Assembly: GCF_002777965.1 (NCBI RefSeq)
Contig: NZ_NGVR01000025.1
Span: forward strand, 1-64,000
Source: Proteus columbae
GTDB lineage: Bacteria; Pseudomonadota; Gammaproteobacteria; Enterobacterales; Enterobacteriaceae
Direction: 5' to 3'
Length of the DNA: 64,000 bases
In this document: in pieces, positions 1 to 8,190 of the stretch
How the letters are laid out: every line of letters starts with the position of its first letter
How positions within the stretch are numbered: the first letter of the stretch is position 1
Notes under the pieces: generated by a model
Database searches by the model: none
The model's input: the letters and a program-made list of their open reading frames with translations, nothing else
What the model was told of the DNA's origin: nothing
Program-made: the position numbers and the translations under genes

Positions 1-80
1 AAAGGACTGAGTCCAGTTCAATACCGAACTCAGTCTTTACCTAACTAATTTAAACTGTCCAATAAACTGGGGTCAGTTCA
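1..80 (-). mobile_element. Possible terminus of an insertion sequence (IS3-like end)
   Basis: Read on the minus strand, the stretch begins at position 80 with TGAACTGACCCC and holds two imperfect inverted repeats: GACTGAGT at 5-12 with ACTCAGTC at 28-35, and AACTGTCC near 53-60 with GGTCAGTT at 71-78. A TGA-initiated end followed by hairpins resembles the termini of IS3-family elements, but no transposase is visible because the window starts here. It could instead be only a terminator-like structure downstream of feoC. The element call is inference. Confidence 0.3.
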
Positions 81-107
81 AAATAGGGGTTTGGTTTTTA
101 TCACGTA

Positions 108-338
108 TTAGCGTAATTGATAAAGCTTTGTCTGGCAGGCGGTTGCCTCTGGGCAACTTTTACAACTGCCTGTGAGGCAATCTTCTACATCCACCTCTTC
201 AAGCTTACCCATCAATGTGAGCCGCTCTAACATTGCTTGCACCAAAGGTTCAGGCATATTGAGTTGATGGCTGATAAGACGGGCATCGGCTCGACCATTA
301 AGGGCGATACAATCACGTACTTCTATCAGACTTGCCAT
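108..338 (-). CDS. feoC: FeoC, ferrous iron transport accessory protein
   Basis: A 76-residue protein and last gene of feoABC. The N-terminal half looks like a small winged-helix domain. The C-terminal half carries four cysteines, C54, C59, C62 and C68, matching the cysteine cluster that binds iron or an Fe-S cluster in enterobacterial FeoC. Members of the family act as oxygen- or iron-responsive partners of FeoB and protect it from proteolysis. It starts 19 bases after the feoB stop, so it is co-transcribed. Its stop lies only 28 bases from the putative IS end, so the operon seems intact but borders foreign DNA. Confidence 0.9.
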   Translation of the reverse strand: MASLIEVRDCIALNGRADARLISHQLNMPEPLVQAMLERLTLMGKLEEVDVEDCLTGSCKSCPEATACQTKLYQLR

Positions 339-357
339 CTTACTTTTCCTTTGTCAC

Positions 358-2685
358 TTAGTGACAACTACCTTTTGAACAACATTGTTTAGCCAATGAA
401 GGCTTATTGCTTAAGTTAATTGTTAAGCGACTACGCGCATTACGCAACAAGATAAATAAAATTAAGTTGAAGATAACCACGGCAGCAATGGTGATACCAC
501 TGCTTTGTGGATGTTCACTAAAGGTTGCCACTTGATAGAACAGGGCTGCCAATGAGTAAGCAATATTTAATCCCCAAAGAATAGAGAAAGTCATCCAGCC
601 ACGGCTTGTTTCACGGGCGATAGCGCCCATTACGGAAACGCAAGGTACATACAGTAAAACAAAGATTAAGTAGCTGTATGCGGCAATGCCTGAACCAAAT
701 TTAGCGCCCATGGTGCCCATGGTACCGGTATCCATTTCGCCATCACCTTTGCTTGCTTCAATTGGATTAGAAAGCGCAGCTAGAGTGAAGGTTTCTTTTA
801 AGCTATCCCATGTTTCACCAAAAGCGTCACCAATTTCGCCCCAAAGGTCGAATTCTTCAGGATCAAAAGGTTCATTGGTAATACTTTCTGCGGTATAGAG
901 GGTATTTAATGTTCCCACTACCACTTCTTTCGCCATTGCACCAGTGACTAAACCAACCGTTGCTTGCCAGTTATCATTGTCAACACCAATAGGTTGCAGT
1001 AATGGTGTGATCACCTTACTGACAGAAGCTAATGCAGAATCATTGATGTTATCCGCAGGTTTACCTGAGAAGGTAAAGCTGTTTAACGCACCAATAAACA
1101 TACTGGCAATAATAATGACTTTACCCGCTCGTACCACGAAGCCTTTCAGACGTTGCCATGTTTGTAACAGTAAGGTTTTAACGTGAGGAACGTGATAAAC
1201 CGGCAGTTCCATCACAAAAGGTGAGGCTTCACCGCGCATAATGGTGTGTTTTAACAACAAACCAGTAAGAATAGCAACCACAATACCTAAAAGATAAAGT
1301 GAGAAAACAACGCTTGCGCCGTTTTTACCAAAGAAAGCTGCCGCAAATACCGCAAAGATAGCTAAACGCGCACCGCAGGACATAAACGGTGCCATCAATA
1401 CGGTGATCAATCGCTCTCTTGGTGCATCCAGTGTACGCGCACCCATAATAGAAGGAACGTTACAACCAAAGCCAACAATGAGAGGAACAAAAGATTTACC
1501 CGGTAAGCCGAGTGCCTGCATTAATCTATCCATCACAAATGCAGCTCGTGCCATATAACCAGAGTCTTCAAGGATAGATAAGAACAGGTACATCATCCCG
1601 ATTTGTGGCACTAATGGAAGTACCGTATTAATACCACCACCGATACCTTGAGCAAGGAAAATGGTCAGCCACTCAGGGAAGTTAAAGGTTGCGCCAATCC
1701 ATTGAATACCATGGATAAAGATAGCTTCAGAGCCACCTTCAAAAGCAGGTTGTAATGCACCACCAATGTTAATTGCTAGAACGAACATTAAATACATAAC
1801 AAACAGGAAGATAGGTACGCCTAACCAACGGTTTAATATCACTTTATCGATATTTTGTGTCAAAACATTCGGCTTAATGGACTCCATATTAATCACAGCG
1901 TGGCAGATGCGTTCAATATTTTGATAACGGGCATCAGCAATGACTAATTCAGGCTCATTATTGTGTTCGTCCTGAATACGTTGACGAATGGTTTTGATAT
2001 CTTCTGTCGTGACTTGGGCGCGTTGATGGGTATAGATATCCCCTTCTAAACACTGTAATGCCATCCAACGACGTTGCTGTAAATTAAACTCATCATGGTT
2101 AATTTTTTCAGCTAATGCTTCGACTTCATTAAGTAACCATATTGGATAAGAGGTCAGTAATTCTTGTGGTTTTTTCTTTTCAGCAGGGAAGGTATCAATG
2201 GCTTCTTTGAGTTTATCAATCCCCGATGCTTTGGTTGAAACCATTGGAATAACAGGGCAACCCAGTTGCTCTGAAAGTGCCTTGATATCAATTTGCATAT
2301 CTTGGTGTTCAGCAATATCAAGCATGTTTAATGCCACGATACACGGAATACCAAGCTCAAGCAGTTGCAATGTCAGATAGAGGTTACGCTCAAGATTTGA
2401 TGCATCAACCACGTTAATCAGCATGTCTGCTTCATTACTTAAAATAAAATGGCAGGCAATTTGCTCATCAAGCGATGTTTGTTCTGAGATTGTCGTTAAA
2501 GAGTAAGTTCCGGGTAAATCGACGAGCTCAATTTTATGATTTGCAGTTGTGAAACGACCAACTTTGCGTTCGACCGTTACACCTGCCCAGTTACCCACAC
2601 GCTGGCGAGAGCCTGTTAACTGATTAAAGAGTGTTGTTTTACCGGCATTGGGATTACCGATAAGGCCTATAGTGAGAGGAGTCAT
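358..2685 (-). CDS. feoB: FeoB, GTP-dependent Fe(II) transporter
   Basis: A 775-residue inner-membrane ferrous iron permease. The cytoplasmic G domain is at the N-terminus: P-loop GNPNAGKTT at residues 10-18, then DLPGTYSL and NMLD. A long linker leads to the membrane part, about residues 280-750, containing two Gate-like segments (for example GFGCNVPSIMGAR and the later YVPCVSVMGAIARE stretch) with the conserved cysteines of the translocation path. The tail ends in a cysteine-rich CCSKGSCH. Length matches enterobacterial FeoB (about 773). It lies between feoA and feoC on the same strand and is expected to respond to FNR and Fur through the sites upstream of feoA. Confidence 0.97.
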   Translation of the reverse strand: MTPLTIGLIGNPNAGKTTLFNQLTGSRQRVGNWAGVTVERKVGRFTTANHKIELVDLPGTYSLTTISEQTSLDEQIACHFILSNEADMLINVVDASNLERNLYLTLQLLELGIPCIVALNMLDIAEHQDMQIDIKALSEQLGCPVIPMVSTKASGIDKLKEAIDTFPAEKKKPQELLTSYPIWLLNEVEALAEKINHDEFNLQQRRWMALQCLEGDIYTHQRAQVTTEDIKTIRQRIQDEHNNEPELVIADARYQNIERICHAVINMESIKPNVLTQNIDKVILNRWLGVPIFLFVMYLMFVLAINIGGALQPAFEGGSEAIFIHGIQWIGATFNFPEWLTIFLAQGIGGGINTVLPLVPQIGMMYLFLSILEDSGYMARAAFVMDRLMQALGLPGKSFVPLIVGFGCNVPSIMGARTLDAPRERLITVLMAPFMSCGARLAIFAVFAAAFFGKNGASVVFSLYLLGIVVAILTGLLLKHTIMRGEASPFVMELPVYHVPHVKTLLLQTWQRLKGFVVRAGKVIIIASMFIGALNSFTFSGKPADNINDSALASVSKVITPLLQPIGVDNDNWQATVGLVTGAMAKEVVVGTLNTLYTAESITNEPFDPEEFDLWGEIGDAFGETWDSLKETFTLAALSNPIEASKGDGEMDTGTMGTMGAKFGSGIAAYSYLIFVLLYVPCVSVMGAIARETSRGWMTFSILWGLNIAYSLAALFYQVATFSEHPQSSGITIAAVVIFNLILFILLRNARSRLTINLSNKPSLAKQCCSKGSCH

Positions 2686-2733
2686 AATAGTGATGCCAAT
2701 AGTTGTCTTGCCTGGTTGAATGAGAAATAACGA

Positions 2734-2970
2734 TTATTTTTCGTTATGAACCACTTCGCTAAGATTAATGAGTGCGAGATCTTTTTTTCTCAAAATTAGG
2801 GATACTCGGTGTGTTTCTATTTGAATAGGATCACCCAATGGAGCGATACGAATAACGTTAAACACAGCGCCAGGTAACATACCTAAAGATAATAATTTCT
2901 GTCTGTATGCAGGGCTAATCTGAGGTGAGTAGCTCAAGATTTTATAACTGTGATTTGGGATCAGAGACAT
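2734..2970 (-). CDS. feoA: FeoA, SH3-like regulator of ferrous iron uptake
   Basis: A 78-residue cytosolic protein of the FeoA family with an SH3-like beta-barrel, here spanning nearly the whole chain ([20 protein letters not shown] is the typical core). FeoA is required for FeoB function and is thought to contact its G domain. It is the first gene of feoABC, 48 bases upstream of feoB. Fur-like and FNR sites lie within 200 bases of its start. Confidence 0.95.
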   Translation of the reverse strand: MSLIPNHSYKILSYSPQISPAYRQKLLSLGMLPGAVFNVIRIAPLGDPIQIETHRVSLILRKKDLALINLSEVVHNEK

Positions 2971-3083
2971 AATCGTCCTTCCACGAATATTGATACAAAA
3001 AACAATGATACTGATAAGTATTAACGTGTATGAGAATTCACATAATAATAGTCAGGTTAATTATAATAAATATTTTTAATGCT

Positions 3084-3102
3084 AATGAGAATTATAATTA
3101 TC
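3084..3102 (-). promoter_or_regulatory. Putative Fur box upstream of feoA
   Basis: The minus strand reads GATAATTATAATTCTCATT, close to the 19-base Fur consensus GATAATGATAATCATTATC. It lies about 115 bases upstream of feoA, between the FNR site and the start codon. Repression of feo by Fur-Fe(II) is established in enterobacteria; binding here is inferred. A weaker Fur-like palindrome lies near 3005-3023. Confidence 0.55.
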
Positions 3103-3143
3103 CTTATTGGGTATAATTTAGCCTAGTCTACGCGTATCTGCAC

Positions 3144-3157
3144 TTGATTTAAATCAA
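3144..3157 (-). promoter_or_regulatory. FNR box upstream of feoA
   Basis: TTGATTTAAATCAA is a perfect match to the palindromic FNR consensus TTGAT-N4-ATCAA. It lies about 180 bases upstream of feoA. FNR activates feo under anaerobiosis in E. coli, where ferrous iron predominates, so the site fits the operon. Confidence 0.75.
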
Positions 3158-3319
3158 TCAGAGAAAAGATATTGAGATGAAAATGGACTGTTTACCTTAT
3201 CTGTTACTAGACAAAAACAGAATGTGAAGGATTGAAATGTCAGTGTAGCAACAAAATAACAATCAACTAATGATATTAACGGTTCACAATATAAAAGTAG
3301 ATTTCAAGAATATGAAGAT

Positions 3320-3344
3320 CGCGAGCTTAAGTGAAAAGCTCGCG
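3320..3344 (-). terminator. Hairpin downstream of the 3369-4814 gene
   Basis: A perfect 9-bp stem, CGCGAGCTT at 3320-3328 and AAGCTCGCG at 3336-3344, with a 7-base loop. It lies 25 bases beyond the stop at 3369. The following minus-strand bases are only weakly U-rich, so termination strength is uncertain. Confidence 0.5.
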
Positions 3345-3368
3345 TTGTTATTGTGAAATACCTGCTAA

Positions 3369-4814
3369 TTAGTGAGTTTGCTGGTGGCTAAAAAGTTGGT
3401 AAATATTGTTAGGGGTATAACTATCATCTTCGTATGAAACAACCCAATCAGTGATTAATGCGGTGTTGATAGGATAGATTTCACCTTCTTGCATATCCTC
3501 AACATAAAAAGGCACGTTGAGTAATTTTGCATAAACCGTGTCTCCATCACGAGATTGTGGCACAAACCACATATGCTCTAGCTCTTTTTCTTCCTCTTCA
3601 CCATAAGGAATGCCGAACTTGATCATAAACTGCCACGGGTTCTCGGTTTCTTCGGGTTTGTCTTTTCCTAATAACTTGGAGAGAAAACCGCTTTTTTTCT
3701 CAACAGGTGGTTGATTGTAGTTATCAAACATAGAAACGAAGTATTCCCAACGTCGCTTGGCTTTTTCAGACATCTCATAAGTTTCTTCATTGCTACGCAG
3801 TAGCATCATCGCTTGTTGCTCTTCATAACCTTTAAAGAAGGTTTCTAAAACAGGATTTTCTTCATTGGTTCTAAATAGCATAGACGAAGGATGTTGATGA
3901 TATTCATCACGATCGGCTAAATCACCCAAGAAAACGCCGTTTGGTGCACCTTGCGTGTCATAACGCATCTCTTCTAAAGGTCTAAGGTTTTCGAGAGGTG
4001 TTGCTTGATTAATATGGCGGATACCTTCTTCAAAAGGTAATGCGACAAGATACTCTAAGCCTGATGATGTTTGACCACAAAGCATCGGTTCACCAAATTC
4101 AATTTGGCGATGATTAATACTGTTGTTAACAAAGCAGCGGAAGAGATCAGGAATACCATAGTAAGATTCAAGCATACTTGGGATCACTAAATCGACTTCT
4201 GTTAAGCCACAACGCGCTAATCCATGAGTATGGAACCAGAACATGGTTGGTGGATCATTTTCTGTGTCATAGACAGCATGAATAACATATAAGCTTTCTA
4301 CTTCAGGATAGAGATCGGGTGTTTCTAATTGGAAGCGGATCCACTCAGGTGTTAATGCTTTACCTGCCGCAGATTCATCTAACGCTAAGACCATTTCAGG
4401 TGCGATGATATTAAGAAAATTCAGTTGATGGCGATAGCTTGCTAAAGGATGCAAGGTTTCAGTAAAAAGTGTTTCTAATAATAAATCTTGAGTTGTCGCA
4501 TTCGCATGCGCGAGTAGTTGTGGTGTAAGCTCGTCAGTCGAATACATTGGACGTATTTCGTAATCTTCATCACGAGGATAAAGACAGACAAAAAAATGTA
4601 ACTCGTCGTCACCATGTTGGCAACGATAGAAAAAACCATCGTCAATATTTTCACTTAGATAATTTATCTCACCATCAGTGTAATCAGTCTGTTCTTCTAG
4701 GCGTTGTTCAATAAGTGCATAGTTTAGTGGCTGTGCAGGGAAGGCCACTATACGAGAGGGCACTTTTTCTCCTTGCCCGGCTGCGATATCTAAGTACTGC
4801 TGTCTGTTATCCAT
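3369..4814 (-). CDS. Uncharacterised cytosolic protein (possibly DUF4026-like)
   Basis: About 481 acidic residues with no signal peptide or membrane segment. I do not recognise a catalytic motif. The chain is rich in aromatic and acidic residues, and a basic insert around residues 385-400 separates the bulk from the C-terminal part. It resembles DUF4026-type proteins only loosely, and that is from memory. The frame opens with GTG at 4826, but ATG at 4814 seems the better start. It is a single gene between feoABC and yihI, all on the minus strand, and bounded by hairpins on both sides, so it is probably monocistronic. Confidence 0.7.
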   Translation of the reverse strand: MDNRQQYLDIAAGQGEKVPSRIVAFPAQPLNYALIEQRLEEQTDYTDGEINYLSENIDDGFFYRCQHGDDELHFFVCLYPRDEDYEIRPMYSTDELTPQLLAHANATTQDLLLETLFTETLHPLASYRHQLNFLNIIAPEMVLALDESAAGKALTPEWIRFQLETPDLYPEVESLYVIHAVYDTENDPPTMFWFHTHGLARCGLTEVDLVIPSMLESYYGIPDLFRCFVNNSINHRQIEFGEPMLCGQTSSGLEYLVALPFEEGIRHINQATPLENLRPLEEMRYDTQGAPNGVFLGDLADRDEYHQHPSSMLFRTNEENPVLETFFKGYEEQQAMMLLRSNEETYEMSEKAKRRWEYFVSMFDNYNQPPVEKKSGFLSKLLGKDKPEETENPWQFMIKFGIPYGEEEEKELEHMWFVPQSRDGDTVYAKLLNVPFYVEDMQEGEIYPINTALITDWVVSYEDDSYTPNNIYQLFSHQQTH

Positions 4815-4970
4815 ATTTTTTATCACTCGTATATTAAAGATAGAAAAATAGGATATCAGGGATAACCAGAGAGGAATAGATGGAGTTATCTGAGCTTGAG
4901 AGGGTTATTTAATCTATTGTTAATAATCAGTATTAATGAAAAGTAAAACAGAGATCGAGCTATAAAAAAT

Positions 4971-5001
4971 AACGGATATCAATAAGTTATTGATATCCGT
5001 T
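4971..5001 (-). terminator. Rho-independent terminator of yihI
   Basis: AACGGATATCAATAA at 4971-4985 pairs with TTATTGATATCCGTT at 4987-5001. On the minus strand the hairpin is followed by ATTTTTTAT. It lies 39 bases past the yihI stop. Confidence 0.85.
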
Positions 5002-5039
5002 AGATGTAAGGTAATAAAGGTAAATGATTAGCCTTTTGA

Positions 5040-5537
5040 TTATTTACCTTTCAGTAATTGCATGATGTCTTCAGTTTTTTCTTCATCGTCATCATCTTCA
5101 AACTCAATACCTAGCTCAACCATTAATTCGTCAATGCGATCAAGGGTTTTCTCAGTATAAGCCTGTTCTTCTGCATTGAGTTTTTCACCGTTTTCAAGAC
5201 GAGACAGTAGTTCATCTAAACGTGCATCGTTTTCTAATAGGTCTAACTCTTGCTCTGGTGTTAAACGAACTGGTTTTACTTTAACTGGCGCAGGTTTTTT
5301 CTTCGCAACTTTTGGTGCATCGCCCACAATCAGAGGGATCGGTTTTTTACTACCAATACGTGGATCTTTCGGCGCTGTATTGTTCGCTTGCTGTTTGTTT
5401 TCCGCTTCCTGCTGACGGTTACCGGCAGGATTGCCACGGTGTTTCTTTTGACGTTTACGTTCACGTCCTTCCGCGTTCAGCTCTTCACGCGATTTCTTAC
5501 GTGCTTTAGCTGCGGGCTTTCTTTTAATCATATTCAT
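5040..5537 (-). CDS. yihI: YihI, GTPase-activating protein of Der/EngA
   Basis: About 166 residues, small and highly charged. The basic N-terminus (lysine/arginine clusters, KKHRGNPAGNRQ) and the acidic C-terminus (EFEDDDDEEKTED, ending in LLKGK) match YihI. YihI stimulates GTP hydrolysis by the ribosome-assembly GTPase Der and negatively tunes 50S biogenesis. ATG codons at 5537 and 5531 are both plausible starts; the longer frame from 5573 looks spurious. In E. coli yihI sits beside hemN; here hemN is about 21 kb away and yihI instead faces a glycosyltransferase gene. Confidence 0.88.
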   Translation of the reverse strand: MNMIKRKPAAKARKKSREELNAEGRERKRQKKHRGNPAGNRQQEAENKQQANNTAPKDPRIGSKKPIPLIVGDAPKVAKKKPAPVKVKPVRLTPEQELDLLENDARLDELLSRLENGEKLNAEEQAYTEKTLDRIDELMVELGIEFEDDDDEEKTEDIMQLLKGK

Positions 5538-5725
5538 AATGGTAACTCGATAGTGATCTTCTTGGTTGCGCAATCTATCAGAAACAAATTTTCAATAAAA
5601 GCGCAAATTTAAGACAATTTAATTTTTGCTCACGTACAATGTGCGGTTCATTTCACTATACTTTACTGTGTTGTGGCGTCAATTAACGACTAAATTAAAT
5701 TAATTAACTTAAATTTCTATTTATT

Positions 5726-7198
5726 ATGACATTATCATCTACACAATTACGTAAACCAGTATATTGGTGGGTTATTGGTTATGCGACCCTTTGGATCTTA
5801 GTGAGTTATCTTTTTGACCCTACTGTGCCTTATGATGCCGTTGAGGCTGTCAATTGGGGCACTAACGGAGGGTGGGGTTCCCCCAAAAATCCTTGGTTTG
5901 TGGGTTTTATAATGACACCCGCTATTTATGGCGGTATCGATTTTAGCTTTTATTGGTATTTTATCCACTTTATTGTCATTGCTGTTGGGCTACTAGGTGT
6001 TTGGAACTTAGCCTACAAGTTGACACAAAATACTAACCTAGCTTGGTTTGCTATGTTGGCGCTTAATTTATCTGGCGTTATCAACTTTGATATTATCCCT
6101 TATAACGATAACTATATTCTAGTTGGTTGTTGGGCATGGGCGTTCTATTTTTTCCTTTGTGCCATTAATGACAATCAAAAATATTGGATTGGCTTCGCGA
6201 TTACGATGGGTATTGCCACAATGGGGAAATATTCATCATTAGCTTTTATTGGTTCTGTGTTTTTATCAAGCCTTTTTGTTCCTAAAGTTCGAGCAAGTTA
6301 TCGCTCTCCTTATTTCTATTTAGCATTAGCTATTTGGCTTGCTTTTGTTATTCCTAATTTTATTTGGTTATGGCAAACCGATTTTGCAGCGTTTAAATGG
6401 GTCGACTCACAAATTGAAAACCGTTTTAATTTACGTACAACTCGCGCTGCGCTGACCGTTTTTTACCCTGTGATTTTAATGTGGGGAATTTTACGTTTTT
6501 ATGGTGGACGTGTAAGTTGGTCTGCTTCTAAAGATAGCCAATTACTCAATTTTATTTTGCTGTTTCCATTAACGATTATTTTTATTTGGTTTAGTTTTCA
6601 TGAAGGGGGTCGTATTAGCGAGTGGCTACAACCCTTTATGTCTATTGCAACTGCGCTTTTTGTCGGCTCAATTAGTGTAATGCCTAAACGTTCATTACGT
6701 GGTGCACTGTATGGTTTAGGTGTTTTCGGTATGTTGGTTGTTTCTGGTTATACTGTCGTTCAAGCAGCTAATGTGCGTAATGCAGGTCAAAAATTTATTG
6801 GCGTAAAAACCTTTGTGCAAGATGTTGAACAAGCTTGGCATCAGCATTATCACACGCCACTTGCGTATGTGGGTGGCGAGTATATGCATGAATGGGTAAC
6901 TTTTTATGGCAAAGATAGACCATTATCTTCGCAGCCTTGGGTGTTAGAAGAGAATGTGCAACCTCCTAATATTTATAATCGACATATCACACTTCAACAA
7001 TTAGAAGAAAAAGGCGTCGTATTGGTGAGTGAAGTTGGCTATTACTGTGAAAAAGCACATTTTGATGAAGGATTAAAGCACTGGCCGAGTTTAAAAATAG
7101 CCGATACTCAAGAGATAATGTTTCGTGCTGAACCAGATGCCATTACCGAGCCGGTTTGTATTGCTTTTGTGGCTCCAAAAACACATAAGGAAAAGTAG
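5726..7198 (+). CDS. Membrane glycosyltransferase, family 39/PMT_2-like (ArnT-like fold)
   Basis: A 490-residue polytopic protein with roughly nine to eleven hydrophobic segments in the first 350 residues and a soluble, probably periplasmic C-terminal domain. The early PYDAVEA, with an acidic residue after the first membrane helix, and the general layout match GT-C glycosyltransferases such as ArnT/PMT, which move a sugar from a polyprenyl-phosphate donor to lipid A, protein or other acceptors. The substrate cannot be told. It begins divergently from yihI and is followed two bases later by the GNAT gene, so the pair is an operon. The start codon has no strong ribosome binding site. Confidence 0.8.
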   Translation: MTLSSTQLRKPVYWWVIGYATLWILVSYLFDPTVPYDAVEAVNWGTNGGWGSPKNPWFVGFIMTPAIYGGIDFSFYWYFIHFIVIAVGLLGVWNLAYKLTQNTNLAWFAMLALNLSGVINFDIIPYNDNYILVGCWAWAFYFFLCAINDNQKYWIGFAITMGIATMGKYSSLAFIGSVFLSSLFVPKVRASYRSPYFYLALAIWLAFVIPNFIWLWQTDFAAFKWVDSQIENRFNLRTTRAALTVFYPVILMWGILRFYGGRVSWSASKDSQLLNFILLFPLTIIFIWFSFHEGGRISEWLQPFMSIATALFVGSISVMPKRSLRGALYGLGVFGMLVVSGYTVVQAANVRNAGQKFIGVKTFVQDVEQAWHQHYHTPLAYVGGEYMHEWVTFYGKDRPLSSQPWVLEENVQPPNIYNRHITLQQLEEKGVVLVSEVGYYCEKAHFDEGLKHWPSLKIADTQEIMFRAEPDAITEPVCIAFVAPKTHKEK

Positions 7199-7200
7199 AG

Positions 7201-7749
7201 ATGCGTTACGCTGATATTCAGGTTGAAACAGAAAGATTGAGATTGCGCCCTTTTGAAATGGGGGATGCTGAAAATTGGTTTAAGATCATGAGTTCACCTG
7301 AAGTGACGCGCTACTGGAGCCATCTCCCTTGGCAATCACTGCAAGAAGCGCAGGAAGATATCATTCAAGATATCACGCATATGGAAAGAAAAGAGTATCT
7401 GCGCTTAGCAGTGATAGATAAAACAACAAATGCGCTTATGGGTATGTGTGTTTTCTTTAATCATTACCCTAATTCACGACGTGGCGAAATAGGGTATTGC
7501 CTTGATACGGCTTATCAAGGCAAAGGTGTTATGAAAGAAGCTATGGTTGCGTTTATTGAGTATCTTCAAACACATCTATCTGTTCGCCGTTTAGAAGCCG
7601 ATATCCACCCAGATAATAAAGCATCAGCTGCGTTGTTAGCGAAATTAGGTTTTGAACAAGAAGGATATCTTAAACAGCGTTGGATAGTCGGTGATGAAGT
7701 CTCTGATTCTGCTATTTTTGGTTTGTTATTGCCCACAAAAGTAGAGTAA
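7201..7749 (+). CDS. GNAT-family N-acetyltransferase (RimJ/RimL-like)
   Basis: 182 residues. The Acetyltransf_3-type GNAT fold is clear: ETERLRLRPFEMGDAENWF at the N-terminus, then GEIGYCLDTAYQGKGVMKEA (acetyl-CoA pyrophosphate-binding Q/RxxGxG/A motif, here YQGKGV) and ADIHPDNKASAALLAKLGF. Such enzymes acetylate N-terminal or small-molecule amines; the acceptor is not predictable. It lies two bases after the glycosyltransferase stop and is translationally coupled, which may mean it modifies the same pathway. Confidence 0.88.
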   Translation: MRYADIQVETERLRLRPFEMGDAENWFKIMSSPEVTRYWSHLPWQSLQEAQEDIIQDITHMERKEYLRLAVIDKTTNALMGMCVFFNHYPNSRRGEIGYCLDTAYQGKGVMKEAMVAFIEYLQTHLSVRRLEADIHPDNKASAALLAKLGFEQEGYLKQRWIVGDEVSDSAIFGLLLPTKVE

Positions 7750-7762
7750 TTGCAGAAAATAG

Positions 7763-7796
7763 AAAGGCACAAGTGATATATAACACTTGTGCTTTT
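7763..7796. terminator. Bidirectional terminator between the GNAT gene and ydhR
   Basis: GCACAAGTG at 7767-7775 pairs with CACTTGTGC at 7784-7792, with A-runs before and T-runs after. It lies between convergent genes and can serve both. Confidence 0.85.
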
Positions 7797-7798
7797 AG

Positions 7799-8110
7799 CT
7801 ACTTAGCCAAAAAAGAGGCTTGATTTTTTAAGCTTAACGCCTGATTTACTGCAAATATATCGCCACGTACTTCTGGAATACCAAAAGATTTTAATCGAGC
7901 ACTATGTTTATCTAAATAAGCTTGAGCGTTTTCTTTTGAATCAAAAAGATAAATACCTCCCGCTTTTTGTGTTTCTTTATTTTCAGTCCAAATTTTCCAA
8001 ATAAAGCCAGGCTCTTGGTTGATTGATGCAGATAATGCATCCATTGCTTGTGTCATTTCATCACCGAAAGGGCCATGATACGGAAAATCTACTTGTAGAA
8101 GCACGTGCAT
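7799..8110 (-). CDS. ydhR: YdhR-family putative monooxygenase
   Basis: 103 residues from ATG 8110, which follows a good ribosome binding site (AGGTGAT); the frame upstream of it is not needed. The sequence LLQVDFPYHGPFGDEM and the middle NQEPGFIWKIWTENKE...GGIYLF match YdhR, a dimeric alpha+beta-barrel protein related to antibiotic biosynthesis monooxygenases. The true substrate of YdhR is not established. It is a single gene, flanked by terminators on both sides. Confidence 0.88.
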   Translation of the reverse strand: MHVLLQVDFPYHGPFGDEMTQAMDALSASINQEPGFIWKIWTENKETQKAGGIYLFDSKENAQAYLDKHSARLKSFGIPEVRGDIFAVNQALSLKNQASFLAK

Positions 8111-8130
8111 AATCACCTCTTTTTTTATAA

Positions 8131-8157
8131 AAAACGGCACTTTATTGGTGCCGTTTT
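8131..8157 (-). terminator. Terminator of adeP
   Basis: AAAACGGCAC at 8131-8140 pairs with GTGCCGTTTT at 8148-8157. On the minus strand the stem is followed by a T-rich tract, TTATAAAAAAA on the way to ydhR. It lies between the adeP stop and the ydhR start. Confidence 0.85.
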
Positions 8158-8190
8158 GTCATTATCATAATGATCTTAATTTATTGAGTG

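Larger units (their letters stand above)
2971..3368. other. feoA upstream region, 398 bp non-coding
   Basis: The gap between feoA and the unknown gene ending at 3369 holds the Fur-like and FNR sites, an A+T-rich promoter region and, at 3320-3344, a 9-bp-stem hairpin (CGCGAGCTT / AAGCTCGCG) that is probably the terminator of the 3369-4814 gene. No further ORF was recognised. Confidence 0.7.

Noticed and set aside
686-1186. Plus-strand ORFs inside feoB (70 and 80 residues)
   Set aside because: They lie antisense to a strongly conserved gene, lack ribosome binding sites and resemble no family; they are shadows of the feoB codons.
5176-5612. Plus-strand ORFs over yihI
   Set aside because: Antisense shadows of the yihI reading frame, with no codon or start support.
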